Positions 20,761-33,706 are shown, counted from the first letter of the stretch. The stretch: 64,000 nucleotides of DNA from Brachypterus glaber (GCA_958510825.1 OY294051.1:33914393-33978392), one strand, 5' to 3'. Notes: generated by a model not told the origin, from the sequence alone. Translations and numbers: made by a program.

Positions 20761-23700
20761 AAAATAATATTATAGAATTTAACTAATTAGTTAAAATCAA
20801 TTTTTAAACAATTTTATCAGATCGAAGGTGGCGTGGCCTTAACATTTAATATAATAAAATCATTTAACTATTAATTGGTAGCAAAGCATTTGATACAGTT
20901 TTTTATTGTAAAACTTTTTTTATTATAATTAATATAATTAAATGCTTTTATTTTAAAATTCCCACATGCAAAGGTTCCATTAGCCCGTTTTACAATTAAG
21001 GTCAATTTTTTTATATATAGGGGAATGTCTATAAATGACATCACGCTAAGATAGTACGCGTGCACGGTGAGCCTTAAAATTTTAAATCAAAAATCAAGCA
21101 CCCCATTTTCTAATGTTCGATTTTGTAGTCTAGAGCTTACTCATACAAGGCCGAAATTAAATGCTTAGAACAGTTTTCGATAAAATAGATTTTCAATTGT
21201 TTTTATATTTTATTTTTTTGTATATAAAATCTATCAATAAAAAAATTAGGTGGTTTTTGATTTAATTTTTTTAAAGAATACCCTGATAGACTTTGAAACT
21301 TAAAGCATTGATTTGTGTTTTCTTTGTATTTTATATTTCTCTAAATTTAAAGAGAACTGCACAACATGGGATGTTTTTATGCTGCTTGCTCTAAATATAT
21401 TTAATGATATGCGCTTACAATTTTTATAATAACAAAAGACTTAATAGGCATATTATAGCTATGACAGTTATTTATTCTTTAACTCACGTTTAAAAGTGTA
21501 TTATACCCGTGAATTAAAATAAAGTTTTAATCCTAGTTTTCAAATTTAAAGGAGTGTATCGGATTTTGGGCTAAACGGGTAGAATAATAAGATTTTGCAC
21601 ACTTATATATAATTAGAGTCTATATTTATAAGTTGTAGATATACGGCGCGATTTACAATTGGTAAATCAAACGAAAATAGTACACTCAGAGAGAAATCGT
21701 TGTAAAATCAAAAAAAAAAAAATATGATTTAAAAGAAAACCAATATTAATAAATAGAACCTAGAAATCAATTTTTCGTAATTAATTTTCTACATTTTGCA
21801 TCAATAAAAATAGTGTATAATACAGGGAAGAAACCTGTTTTTAGGGCGATTGCTGCTATTCAGTTTCTAAATCAGCTAAACAGTTGCAAGCACCTTGTCA
21901 AAACATTGGCACTAGGCACTAATTTGAAACTTTATGAAAAGGTAAGTTGTGTGATCACGTGAATAAGCGATCATACAATACACCTGCATAATTTATTAAG
22001 GTTTGAAAGTCTGTAACTCCAAAGCGTTATATTCTAGGAAAAAACTGTATATAGCATTTTTTTAGGGCTTAAAACAGCTTTTATTTAAAATATAGTTTTT
22101 TGAAATCGGGTTATAAATAAGTGAGATATGCTAAAAAAAAATTTTACTGCTTTAAACGCCAATATCTCGAAAACAATGCATTTTAGAAAAAAAAATAGTT
22201 TGTAAGATTTGTTGACCAATTTAAAATTATCTTTCATATGTTTTAAAATTATAAAATACAATCATAATTGCCTTAATTATAACAAAAAACGCTAAAAATA
22301 GGAGTTTTACGCCATACTTACCCCCTTACCCCCAATCGTTTACTCCCAAAATCTAATCAGCTCTTTGAAATACGATAAGAAACAATATGCAAAAAAACCG
22401 CTTGTCGATATCTCATTTAGACATAGAGATATCGAGTTTACAGACAGACAGACACACAGACAGACGGACGAAAAAAATTTTTTTACTGATTTCGACTCAG
22501 AAGGGTCTAAAACGTCTAGAAATGTGAAAAAACATGGTAAAAAATTTGACTTTTAGGCGAAGATTTCAATACAATGGCACTCTTAGTAACACTAAGTGCC
22601 GATGTAAAAAAGTATCTTTAGGCTTTAGGCTTTATATCATAAACTAATATTTTAAAAGGGGCCATTTTGAAAATTGAATTTTGGACTACTCTGTACATTT
22701 TGTGCATTATTAATTTGCACATGTAGGAATTTAACACATACACTTATAATATTATTCAGTATTTAAAGAGCATTATTTTAAGAAGTGTCTCACCTTGATA
22801 AGAAGCGTATGACATTATCTTGTATAGCAACCACACCCATGAATCAAAAGGTGACATTTTATAGCATTGCAAATTTATAAAATATGTATATAACTATATA
22901 CAGATAAACCATTTTTTTTATGGTTGGCTACACCCTTTATTCAAATCAACCGAAAAATAAAAACTGCTTTTTTATTCGATTGATTCTAAAAGCGACACTT
23001 TTTGTTCATGTTTTACGGGCAAAAAGTTGACCTTTGTGGCCCATAGACCAAAAAGTTTTTTTAGCCCGCTAAATAAAACTTATTTTTAAGCTTTTTAAAA
23101 GAAGATGCTTTACCTTTACTGTAATATTTATAAAGAAATATGACTTTCGGTTACTTTTGATCTTGAACTAACCGTTATTTTTGTCCAGATACAGTTATTA
23201 TAATCACTTCATACAAAATAAAAAAATTTCCATAACATAACCTCAAAATATATATCAACTGATTAATCTGTAGTCACTCACTAAAATAAATTAAAAACAC
23301 AAAATTTCAATTGTAAAATCGCTTTCAATGTTTATAATATTAATAAAACGGTTTCACAAGTATTATTTTCACAACAGACACATTTTAACAGAAATTAATC
23401 ACCAAGCTATAGCTTTTTTAATTTAAAAGTGAAACCGCAAGCAAAAGAAACGATTCAATTGTTTTTGTTGCGATTTGATTGGACATCAATTTGTCATGGA
23501 TAACCAGATAAGTAATAAGACAGTAAAAAGAAATACTTTTTGCACTATAAAATAAAAAATATTGTATAATACACGGGCAATAAGTTAAATTACGATTTCG
23601 TAGGTTTATTACCCTCTAAAAACCTACTCAATCGAAAAATTTAACTTTTCGCCCTTGTGTTATAAATAACTATTTTAGATTTAGAATGTTATGAAACATC

Positions 23701-23882
23701 GAGAAAATGTGAAAAAAGTAGGTGTTGAAAAATGTCGGTCTCTGTGTCCGTTTGTTAGTAGGTCTGTCTGTTTGTAAACCCTGTAAATTTGAAAGAAATA
23801 TATGATTAATCAAAAAAAAAATACGGAATAATTCAGGACCTTTGCAGTTTATGCTTTTGTAGAACAAAAGTTTTTGCTTCTA
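20761..23882. other. Long AT-rich stretch without gene
   Basis: No convincing coding frame. ACAGACAGACAGACACACAGACAGACGGACG at 22441-22470 (broken up, GACA-rich) and a TCTGTCTGTTTG patch near 23762 are short tetranucleotide clusters at the edges of dispersed repeats. CAAAAAGTTGACC-type segments also occur. Confidence 0.45.
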
Positions 23883-24125
23883 CACTGATAAAAAGGATTT
23901 ATTTGCATATGACCAATTAAATTATTTGGTTCTGAGTAACAAATTTTATTTGAGTCAAATAAACATTTAGTTCTTGTAAATAAATATTTTAATTTTAAAA
24001 TGATTTATTAATGGAAACAAAATAGTTTAATTGACAGAAATAAATATATTTGTCACAGCCAAATAATTTAATTGGCCATATCCAATCAAATATTTTGTTG
24101 ACACAAATAAACTGTTTTATCAGTG
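23883..24125 (+). mobile_element. CACTGATAAAA MITE, full copy
   Basis: A 243-bp element between TA dinucleotides: TA-CACTGATAAAA ... TTTTATCAGTG-TA. Most of its length is self-complementary (TTATTTGCATATGACCAATT against AATTGGCCATATCCAATCAA). There is no coding capacity. TA flanks and CA..TG ends fit a Tc1/mariner-mobilised MITE. Confidence 0.88.
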
Positions 24126-24394
24126 TATAATAAAAGGATTTTAAGTTTTCTACAAAAATATTTTAAATAATAATTATAATAGGGGGATTATTAGTTATCG
24201 AGATATTTCGATTTAATAATATTGCCACTCGTCTGGAAAGGATCATCTGACATCACGTGAATGACGCACTGATAGGGTGCATCGATAACGTAGTTTCTAC
24301 ACACTCCTACTTTTTAAGGGGTATGCTTTATTGATGGTAAAAAAATATTTTTATCTGTATAAATAACACTAGGCAACAAATCACAACTTTTTTT

Positions 24395-24975
24395 TACTCC
24401 GATCGGAAAGTTAATTTTTCTTACTAATTCGAGGGCGTAGAATTCAAATTTAAGCTTAAAAAAATTCTAGCACCTCACATTTTTGAGATATAATTCCAGG
24501 AAGTAATGACGTTTTTTTTTTCAAAATATTTAAAAAAAAAAGTAGGATTTTGAAAATTTTTGGGGTATATTAAGAAAAATACCAAGAATTCAAAAATTTA
24601 TATGCTAAGGATTTACTGTCATAGTAAGTAAGCGAAAAAAAATAAAAAGCTTCAAATTAAAGTGCAGAGTTTACTTAATTGCTCATTTGCGGAAAAACTA
24701 TCAAATTTGTACAAAAATTTTATAGGACTTAATTTGTAGATAAAATTTTCTACAAAAATATTTATGCAAATATTTTTTTATTTTGCTTATTTTGTTCTTA
24801 AAAAGTAAATAAATGAAAAAGCAATAAAATTAAAGCACACAGTGTAAAGTTTTGTCCTGAGCCCAAAAACTCTATTTTTCTTATCAATTTAAAGGCGCAG
24901 AATCCAAATTTGACCTTAAAAAAATTCAGCACATCTTATTTTTTAAATTTTAGTACAGGCAATTATGCTAATTTA
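24395..24975 (+). repeat. Dispersed repeat M, copy 1, with internal duplication
   Basis: The part from about 24530 to 24975 matches 30265-30710. The phrase TTAAAGGCGCAGAATCCAAATT (about 24890, shortened) recurs diverged near 24430, so the unit is partly duplicated within itself. A reading frame ending LYKNFIGLNL-stop is shared with the other copy, but here it is broken by a 4-base insertion upstream. Confidence 0.7.
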
Positions 24976-25189
24976 AAAACTTGCTTTTTTTTCGTTTTTT
25001 ATTGGTTGCGTTTATACTAAAACGCTGACAGAGCCAAATCTAAACCATGATTTTTCGTAACTGGTTAAACCAATATATTGGTATAATAAAAACTTATAAT
25101 AGTTATTTATATACCAAGGGACTAAACTGGCTGTTTTAGTCCCGCTGCATTAGTGTTTCCTGAGCGAGCGTAGTGAGCGAGGGAAACAG

Positions 25190-25705
25190 AAATGCAAGGG
25201 ACTAAAAAAGCCAAGTTTATTCCTGAGGTATATACACTATTTTTTGCAGGACCAAACATAATTTAGGTAGGTAGATAAAATTAAAATTAAAAACCACGCG
25301 TCTAAAATCGGTTGTTTTATTTTCGTAATTTAATCAAGATGCCTGTAAATTGCGAAAAGTTAGTTTCATGGCTATCGCGATTTCAATTGTTTTTTAATAT
25401 GGTTGACACAAACGTCAAAAAAATGGACGAAGATGATAAATTTTATGTTATGTATAAATTGTTATAACAATGTTATTTTTAAAGGTTTTCTTTGTTAAAA
25501 TCAAATAAATTGGTTTGAATCGCTAATTTATTATAAAACACACCAAACCCAATTTTTGAACCAGCAAAGCACATAGTAAGTATAATACTTTAATATTATC
25601 AAGGTTGCCGTGATTTTTATTCCTTAGGGAGAAAAACGGCAAGTTTAGTCCCGAAAATGAAAGCGTAAAATTAGGTTTTAGTCTTGGTCGTGCAAAAAAT
25701 TATTT
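25190..25705 (+). repeat. Dispersed repeat A, copy 2
   Basis: Matches 17021-17525. Just upstream (25117-25185) is a hairpin region with GGGACTAAAC ... TTTAGTCCC and GAGCGAGCGTAGTGAGCGAG, GC-rich compared with its surroundings. The copies differ by roughly one base in fifteen. Confidence 0.75.
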
Positions 25706-26002
25706 TAAAACAATGAATATGAATAAACCTTTTCAAGAAGTAATTAATAAATAATAACAATAAAATTTAAACATGAAAACAATTGATTATGCCTGGAGAT
25801 ACAGGCAATATTGTACATTATCTAAGCTAATAAGTAAAAGTATTAACAACTCATTAAAAGAAACTTTTTTTTTGTTGGTTATATCTCGTGCAATAAGTGA
25901 CCTTACTACACCCACCAATAATAATAATCGTATTATTGGCACACTTCTTTATAATACTAAACAACAAGTTTGAGGTAACTTTTATATCACAAACGGAGAA
26001 AA

Positions 26003-26206
26003 TAATTTAGTATACGCCATATTGAATTATTTGGTTTTGACAGATAAATTTTATTTTTGTCAAATAAACTATTTTGTTGCCATTAATAAATGATTTAGAA
26101 ATTAAAATATTTATTTACATGAACTAAATATTTATTTGACTCAAATAAAGTTTATTACTCACAACCAAATAATTTAATTGGCCATATCCAAATAAATCTG
26201 AATTAT
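26003..26206 (-). mobile_element. CACTGATAAAA MITE, partial, reverse orientation
   Basis: Internal family sequence (ACAACCAAATAATTTAATTG then GCCATATCC) without clean termini. It lies directly beside the full copy at 26215-26452, in opposite orientation. Confidence 0.75.
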
Positions 26207-26214
26207 CTTTTTTA

Positions 26215-26452
26215 CACTGATAAAAGGATTTATTTGGATATGGTCATTTAATTCTTTGGTTGTAAGAAATTTTATTTGAGTCAAATAAATATTTAGTTCA
26301 TTTAAATAAATATTATAATTTCAGAATGATTTATTAATGGGAACGAAATAGTTTATTTGACAGAAATAAAATTTATTTGACACAGCCAAATAATTAAATT
26401 GACCATATCCAACAAAATATTTTGTTGACACAGATAAACTGTTTTGTCAGTG
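26215..26452 (+). mobile_element. CACTGATAAAA MITE, full copy
   Basis: TA-CACTGATAAAAGG ... GTTTTGTCAGTG-TA, 238 bp, with the family's self-complementary body. Confidence 0.88.
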
Positions 26453-26838
26453 TACTTAAGACTTAATTCACCAAAAAAAAATATTTTGAACACCTTTTTC
26501 GAAACATAGTGCCTTATGAAAGTAACAATTTAACTTTTGAGCCTTCGCCAAAATTGTAAAAAATCGCAAATATTTAAAAAATTACTTATCTTTAAATATC
26601 TTTTACATTTAATGTAAAAAAATATATAAATACAAAAATTTTGCAGTTTACAGATGAACAAAACGTTGTTGTTTAGTGTATTATTTAGTATTTATTTATT
26701 GCTCCAAAATGCGGTAAATTATTTTTCAATAACCATTCAACTAAAATAAGAACAATAAGTATTTGTTCATATTATCAATAAAAAGTTCTTTGTTGACAAA
26801 TTATTACGTTCGATAAAGATTTTTTTTGTTGACAGTTG

Positions 26839-27095
26839 CTACACGCGGTAAAAAATGTATGTAAAATATTGTAAAAATACATAAGGTTACTAAGTTATTT
26901 TAATATACTTGATTAGGTCCAATGCATTATGAGTTAATGTGTAATTTATTGTAAAATAATGTAAAAACAATTTGTAAAGCGCTGTAAATTAAAAATTCAC
27001 AAAATTACAACAATAATGTATAATGATTTAAAATTACATAGTTTACATTGATTTAGAGCTATTATCAATTAGGGACTATGTAATTTTACAGAAAA
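26839..27095 (+). mobile_element. CACNGTAAAAA element, partial
   Basis: Starts CTACACGCGGTAAAAAATG, close to the CTACACGGTAAAAA end of 53371-54297, and has the same GTAAAAT / ATTACATAG style of body. A right terminus is not seen. Confidence 0.55.
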
Positions 27096-27124
27096 TTACA
27101 TGTCGGTTTATGGTATGGGAACGT

Positions 27125-27308
27125 TCATACACTTCATACCTCGTTTCTCACGTTAGTAAAGGCTGTAGAGATTTTCTCACGTTAATAAGGGCTGTAGATT
27201 TCATATTTTGGCTACCCCCCAAACAGGGGGTGTGTTAGGGGGGGTAGTCAAAATATAAAATCACTACAGCCTTTAATAACGCGAGAACCGGGGTATGAAG
27301 TGTATGAA
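27125..27308. repeat. Foldback with partly duplicated left arm
   Basis: TTCATACACTTCATACC pairs with GGTATGAAGTGTATGAA, and CTCACGTTAGTAAAGGCTGTAG with CTACAGCCTTTAATAACGCGAG (each shortened to its core in pairing). The inner arms are CTACCCCCC / GGGGGGTAG. The left arm has a second TCTCACGTTAATAAGGGCTG copy with no partner on the right. Confidence 0.8.
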
Positions 27309-27364
27309 TTTTGGTATAATTTGCGTTACGTGATACTTGAACTTCCCTATCGTATAAAATTAGG

Positions 27365-28078
27365 GTGCTTTTTTTTTTCGACTATTTTTGTTTTTTCGGT
27401 CCCATCACGAAATTTTGTTTGAAGTACCCTAAAAAAATTCCCTCAAAATTTTAGCCCTTAATATTAATATTAAGTAGTGAACCAAGGCATGTAAAGATTT
27501 CCCATTGAAAATACACGTAAACTTTGATTTTTTTTCTTTAAATTACTATAGCTTAGCGGCATTTTATGGCATCGCTTCGACCATAGACAGGTATTTCTCA
27601 AAATTGAATGCTCTACAAAAGTGCCCAGTGCGGCATAATCATAACTCGTACTGGTGAGGTAGTTTGGGCCACCAAACCCAATTTTTTCATAAAATTTACG
27701 TTTTTCTGTCCTTATCTCGTAATTGACAAGAGCTACAAAAAATATTTAAATAATAAAAGAAATTCAATATTTCTTGAGATATTAAATTCTAAAGTTTTTG
27801 TTATTTCAAATTATTATCGAGTATCACGTCAAATTATAAAAAATAACAAAAACTTTAGAATTTAATATCTCAAGGAATATTGATGTTAGAGATTTAGTGC
27901 CAAGGACCATTTTTGTAGGAAATTAAATTTCCTACAAGTTTGTTATTTGAATATTTTTACTACTTAATATTAATATTAAGGGCTAAAATTTTGAGGGAAT
28001 TTTTTTTAGGGTACTTCCAACAAAATTTCGTGATGGGACCGAAAAAACAAAAATAGTCGAAAAAAAAAAGCACCCTAT
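27365..28078. mobile_element. TAGGGTGC-ended foldback MITE
   Basis: Ends TAGGGTGCTTTTTTTTTTCG ... and CGAAAAAAAAAAGCACCCTA; about 115-bp terminal inverted repeats include GGTCCCATCACGAAATTTTG and the run ATTAATATTAAG. TA is present at both borders. A second palindrome lies at 27762-27884 in the interior. The 85-codon frame at 27608-27865 is not supported by any motif. Confidence 0.85.
27762..27884. repeat. Inner palindrome of the TAGGGTGC element
   Basis: TTCTTGAGATATTAAATTCT with AGAATTTAATATCTCAAGGA and AAAGTTTTTGTTATT with AATAACAAAAACTTT pair around a short spacer near 27824. Confidence 0.8.
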
Positions 28079-28079
28079 T

Positions 28080-29697
28080 ATAGAATACTTTTAGGAAGAA
28101 ATTTAAGAATGGTTCTAGGACAACCAATGTATATTTTTTATAGTGTATTTTGTATATTTAGTTTGCAATTTAATAATCTTGAGTTAGGTGAGATGTTATC
28201 CACGAAAGGCGCCCGGTAATATCACTTAATTCACGCATACATTACAACACTTATTTGCAAAAAAACTTTAATGTATTCTTTTTAAGTTTTTAAAATTTTC
28301 TATAGTGCAAGTCCAAACAGACTGACTGACAGAAATATATATATTTTTCTTTGAAATCAATTTTTTTTTGATTTTTCACTCTTTCAGTTTTGATATAAAG
28401 TCTTATTAAGTTTCAGCCCAACAACATTTGTGCAGAATTAATTTAGTTCAGGCTTTTATAAATAAACATTTTTAAACTTATACGCACAAATTTGTCTTAT
28501 ATAATATCCTCTAATGCCTTTCTTTTAAACATTTTACCATTATCTTACACTGGTATTTCGATTTAGATATTAGAATAATATTTATTAAATATGCTATATT
28601 TGTTATGTATATAGTTTAATCAACGTTAACATATTTTAAATAGTTTTCTATTAGCTTGTAAATTACCTACCTACAAAATAAAGGCTTCAGGATAAATTTT
28701 TACAAAAATAAGCCGTGAGGATAGAAGCTTTACATTTCATGGTATACTCTGCACAGAGAATTTGTTATAGTATTAAATACTTAACGGTTTTGTATAATAT
28801 ACTTTAGAGTGGTTCAAAATAAAAAAGTTAGAATTTTTGCTGCTCATTTTGATAAGTAAATATCGCACAAAAAAAAAATAAGAAATATTTGTATTAAAAA
28901 CTGGTAACGACCTCAAATATTTATAAAATTTGGTTAAGTTGTGGGATATAGTCCAAAAAGAAAACAACGCCAAAAACTGATTTTACCGTAGTGGGTGGCA
29001 TTTTTTAAATGTTTGTTTGTATTTTCTTTCTGTTCTTATCTGGTCTATATTTGACTATATGTTACCATTCAAAAAGTCTATGACTAAAATACCTTTTACG
29101 CTTTAATCAGTCCTGAGTATGTTTTCAAAGAATAAACGAAACTGTTGGTTTAGTTAACAAAGTTTTTGGCGTTGTTTTCTTTTTGGCCTATATCCCACAA
29201 CTCAACCACATTTAAAAAAATATATTTGGTTTGGACATTACCACTCCCTCACGAAGGTGCAAGTTTTGGCATCTTAACCACGGTGTGTGCAAAATGATTT
29301 TAACTTAAATTCTCGCTACAATAAAAATCCTTATTTAGGGATCGAATGTTAGTAAAAAATAAAAATATAAAAATAACCGCTCAACCCAATTTTTTTTAAT
29401 GGGGAAATAACCGGAAGAACTTATGAAGCAAAAAATTAAGCGTTTCCTCAAATGACTTAAAATTTTTAGAATATACAGTTAGCTTTTTATTTCTTGAACT
29501 TTAAAGCGCACAAAAAATGTAATATGCAGACAGAAATATAGGGGGATAAATGATTACGACTTCAAAGTCGGCCATATTTAACAGTACTCTCTCACTTTCT
29601 CTACCTTCTCTCATCCTTTCTCTCTATTTTTCTATCTTTCTGTCTATCTTTTTCTTTGGTTGCTTTAATTGATTTATTATAAACAAAAAAAACAAAC
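28080..29697. other. AT-rich stretch without gene
   Basis: GTTTTCTTTTTGGACTATAT-type sequence near 28950 and its partner near 29165-29200 (TTGGCGTTGTTTTCTTTTTG) form a loose inverted pair. 29575-29650 is CT-rich. No coding signal. Confidence 0.4.
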
Positions 29698-29789
29698 AGA
29701 GAGAGAGAGAGAGAGGGAGAGAGAGAGGGAGAGAGAGAGAGAGAGAGAGAGAGACAAAAAAACAGAAAAAAAGAGAGAGAGAGAGAGAA
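29698..29789. repeat. (GA)n microsatellite, interrupted
   Basis: GA dinucleotides with GGG interruptions and a CAAAAAAACAGAAAAAAA break. A CT-rich tract lies 50-120 bases upstream, so the two could pair. Confidence 0.93.
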
Positions 29790-30264
29790 CTTTTAATATT
29801 CAATAGAATAAGTTTATAAAAAACAACTGTTCAAATGCATTTTTTAATTTTTTATGAACTTTGAAATTTGAAAATTATCTTTTACCAACTCTTCTAGCTT
29901 CGGGAGTGTGAAGAGAATAACTGAAATTTTTGTAATTTCTAAGGAATTTATTTGAAATACTAAATGTGATTCATACCTACTTGATATCATATTGAATCTT
30001 TTAAGCTAGTAATTATGTTTATGAAAGAGTTATACAATGTATTAAACTGCCTTAGGTACTTAAAAACCATATTCTTAGCTTTTCAGAAAGTAAATAATTT
30101 TACTTCTATAAGCTCAAATTAAAAAAAATTAAGATTTTTTTATTTGTGTTTCATAATTTCGTAATTTTGTTTTATTAGTACGCATCTTTGAACTTTAAAA
30201 TATAATCTAAAACTGTACTAATCTAATATAAAAAAAAAACGATAAATATGTTTAATTGTAACAA

Positions 30265-30710
30265 AGAATGTTTGGACTTTGAAAATTTTAGGGTATAAAA
30301 AAAAATACGAGGAACTCAAAAATATATATGCGAAGGAGCTACTGTCAGAGTATGCAAAAAAAAACAAAAAGCTTAAAATGAAAGTGCAGAGTTTACTTAA
30401 TTGCTCTTTCGTGGCAAAACTATCAAATCTGTATAAAAATTTTAAAGAACTTAATTTGTAGATTATAAAATTCTATACAAAAATATTTATACAAATATTT
30501 TTTTATTTTTCTTAGTTTGCTCGTAAAAAGTAAATAAATGAAAAAGAAACATAATTAAATTACACAGTGTAAACTTTTTTCCGGAGCCCAAAAAATATAT
30601 TTTTCTTATCAATTTAAAGGCGCAGAATCCAAATTTGACCTTAAAAAAAATCAGCACGTCTTATTTTTTAAATTTTAGTACAGGCAATTATGCCAAAACT
30701 AAATATTGTG
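30265..30710 (+). repeat. Dispersed repeat M, copy 2, with open 60-codon frame
   Basis: Matches 24530-24975. The frame 30279-30461 (TTG start, no ATG) encodes a Lys-rich helical peptide ending NLYKNFKELNL-stop. The last 25 codons align in frame with the other copy, ending at the same stop, with several third-position differences. I do not recognise the product; it may be the last piece of a transposon protein. Confidence 0.6.
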
Positions 30711-30954
30711 CATTTTTTTGTTTTTTTTAATGGTTCTACATCATAAAAATGTTACTTTATTACATAATAACCATATTACGTAATTTTTTTAGTTCATTTT
30801 TGACCCCCTAGTAATGATTTTTGACAATTTTTAGCATGAGTACTTGGTGATAAGCTTGTCCCCTTATGCACCATTCTCCTTACCCTCCAACCCTACTTAG
30901 TTTTGTCACATTATCCATTTTTTTTAATATTTTTTTTCATAATATCCCTATTTA

Positions 30955-31230
30955 TTCTACCTATGAATTTAAAGTTTCCATGTTTTAAGTTGGGTATTTT
31001 TTAACTAATATTGAGTGGCCGAATCTAAATTTGTCCTCGTAATATTTTTATCTCCCATAATTTTAGAACAAAAGAGGGATAAAATAATGATTTTTTAACA
31101 TTTTTATCTCATTTTTCACAGAAAACTTAGGTAATAGAAATATTCTGAGGCTAGATTCGGTTTCACCGACCCAAAATTAGTTAAAAAACATATGACTTCA
31201 ATCAGGGCAAGAAACTGTGTTGACTAGTGT
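30955..31230 (-). repeat. Dispersed repeat B, copy in reverse orientation
   Basis: Reverse complement of 15770-16020: TATTCTACCTATGAATTTAA at one end and TGACTTCAATCAGGGCAAGA at the other. Confidence 0.75.
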
Positions 31231-31329
31231 AATCTGAATTTTACGCATCAGTACAACTAAAACGATCATCGGTTCAAAATTAATGAAATTTTTGTTCAGT
31301 AAATGATCTACCAAATTAACCAACCACAC

Positions 31330-31500
31330 TACTAAAAAAGATTTTTAGATTTAGTTGGATTATCTAACTAAACTTAGAAAGTAATAAATTTAATTTTAGT
31401 CAAATAAACATATTGTTCATCTTAATAAATATTTTAATTTTAAAATCCTTATTAATTGTAACAAAACAACAAATATATTTTCTAAATATTATTAAAACTT
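31330..31500 (+). mobile_element. CACTGATAAAA MITE, decayed fragment
   Basis: TTTAGTTGGATTATCTAACT, TAAATATTTTAATTTTAAAA and ATTAATTGTAACAAAACAA follow the family body but both ends are lost. An intact copy starts 44 bases downstream. Confidence 0.6.
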
Positions 31501-31543
31501 AAGTTAAAATTAATACTAGAACTAAGAATCTTAAAGTTTCCCA

Positions 31544-31796
31544 CACTGATAAAAAATATAATTTAGATTTATTTGGATACGCCCAGTTAAATTATTTGGT
31601 TGTGAGTAATATATTTTATTCGAGTCAAATAAATATTTAGTTCATGTAAATAAATATTTTAATTCCAAAATAATTTATTAAAGAGAACAAAATACTTTAT
31701 TTGACAGGAATAAACTTTATTTGTCACAAACAAATAATTCAGTTGGCCATATCCAACCAAATATTTTGTACACACAAATAAACTGTTTTATCAGTG
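31544..31796 (+). mobile_element. CACTGATAAAA MITE, full copy
   Basis: CACTGATAAAAAATATAATT ... GTTTTATCAGTG, 253 bp. The flanks read CA/CA rather than the TA/TA seen at other copies. Confidence 0.87.
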
Positions 31797-32094
31797 CAGG
31801 TTACTTTGGCAAAACTGTTGCAATTAGTTTCTGTGTTACAAATATTTAACAATATTGCTTACACTACATATTTATGTTAATAAAGGCTAAGATACTATCT
31901 GTAATTCTTAAGATTAAAACAAATTATTATTTGCATACGGTTAACAATGGATTGGGCTGTAATTTTCACTATATGTAATTATAAATAAATAATATTAATG
32001 TAAATATCAGCAGATAAAACACTGTTAATATGTAAAAAAATATTTATTAGGCCTTTATTAGTATTAGGCTAATTTCTTTAATTTAAGTTGATAG

Positions 32095-32946
32095 ATTATG
32101 ACCAGTAGCCGGCGTATTTCCAGTTATAGTCCAGTGTTCAGGTCAATAAAAGAGGCTTTACCTCGAAATAATTCAGGGAGTTTTGATTTTCGGTTTATTG
32201 AGTAGGGTTAATGGCCACAAATTAAAAAAAAACAATTTTTCGAAGTTGAACTCGATTTGGAAATGTCATTTTTTAACGTTTTTTTCACAAAAAACTGATT
32301 TTTAAAATATCTCTTAAACGTTACACTATACGTTTTTAGATTTTTAATGTTTTTTCGAAAAACCAAAATTGTTCTTTATAGTCGGTTAGGCATGCCCCTT
32401 AGAACATTTTGGGTGAAAATTTAAAAAATCTAACTGGCACTTTCTTTTTAATTTAGGTAAAATTATTATTTTTTTTTTTAATAATTCACACATTTGTGCC
32501 CCATTATCTCGAGTAAACAGATTTTCGATTGAATCGCCATTGTATTAAGCATAAAAAAAACCTTCCTAACCGAGTCAAAGAAAAATCTAAAACCCTACAG
32601 TGTAACGTTTAAGGCGGTCCCGTGAATTAGCTATAAGTCGTACAAAAAAATAGATCTACACAAAAAATGTTGGAGATTTGTTCCCCTGTATTTTTATATA
32701 GAAAGTTTCTTTGTCATAGGATGCACCGATCATGAGATATTTTAAAAAGTCTGTTTTTTGTGAAAAATAAGTTAAAAAAATGACAGTTCCAATTCGAGTT
32801 CAATGTCGTAAAATTATAGATTTGCGGCCTTAAACCCTACCCAATAAACCAAAAATCTAAACTCCCTGAAATATTTTCAGGTAAAGCCTCTTTTATTAAC
32901 TTGAAGACTGGACTATAACTGGAAATATGCCCTGTACTGATTATGA
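32095..32946. mobile_element. 850-bp foldback element
   Basis: Arms pair from both borders inward: GTATTTCCAGTTATAGTCCAG with CTGGACTATAACTGGAAATA (cores), AAAGAGGCTTTACCT with AGGTAAAGCCTCTTT, GGTTTATTGAGTAGGGTT with ACCCTACCCAATAAACC, and AAAAACTGATTTTTAAAATA with its partner near 32740. About 100 bases near 32614-32718 have no partner. No transposase frame. A CACTGATAAAA MITE begins eight bases after it. Confidence 0.82.
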
Positions 32947-32953
32947 CATCATA

Positions 32954-33195
32954 CACTGATAAAAAGATTATTTAGATTTATTTGGATATGGCCAATTAAA
33001 TAATTTGCTTATGAGTAATACATTTTATTTTACTCAAATAAATACTTAGTTCATCTTAATCAATATTTTAAAATCATTTAATAATGAGAACAAAATAGTT
33101 TATTTGACAGAAATAAAATTTATTACAACCAAATAATTTAATTGACCATATCCAACCAAATATTTTGTACCCACAAATAAACTGTTTTATCAGTG
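32954..33195 (+). mobile_element. CACTGATAAAA MITE, full copy
   Basis: TA-CACTGATAAAAAGATTATT ... GTTTTATCAGTG-TA, 242 bp. Confidence 0.88.
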
Positions 33196-33624
33196 TATGT
33201 GTAATCCGTACAGAGCTAAGACGAGTAAAATTCAAAAATCCAACCTTATAAAAAAATTGTTAAAAAAATCGATGAAAAAATGTTGAGGTAAGTGAAATAA
33301 TTTTGCAGCCCAATTTCTAAGCATGTGCAATGCCGGTCGACAATTGGAAACATTTCTAACCGCTGTAGTGGTAGCCCTGTTTGACACGGCGCGCGTCCAA
33401 ATCACGACTTGCACGTTTTTAACCCGAACCACATTACACCAAGACATAAAAACAAATGAAACATTGTACCGGCTGGTTATTATTTTAGATTAACCAACAA
33501 CAACCTGGACCGTATTTTCTAGGGTCACTCGATAAGTTTTGGCTTTGTTTAGCTGGTTTTCTTGCTTTTTAATTGGATATATCGTTGCATCAGAGCAAGG
33601 AGGTTCTATCTGTCTGACCTAAAA

Positions 33625-33660
33625 AAAAAAGGATTTATTTGGATATGGCCAAATTATTTA
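33625..33660 (+). mobile_element. CACTGATAAAA MITE, short scrap
   Basis: AAAAGGATTTATTTGGATAT then GGCCAAATTATTTA: the first 35 bases of the family after its terminal repeat. Confidence 0.6.
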
Positions 33661-33706
33661 TTATGTAAAAATATATTTTTTTAAATGGTAAACTTTGCGA
33701 GCCCCA

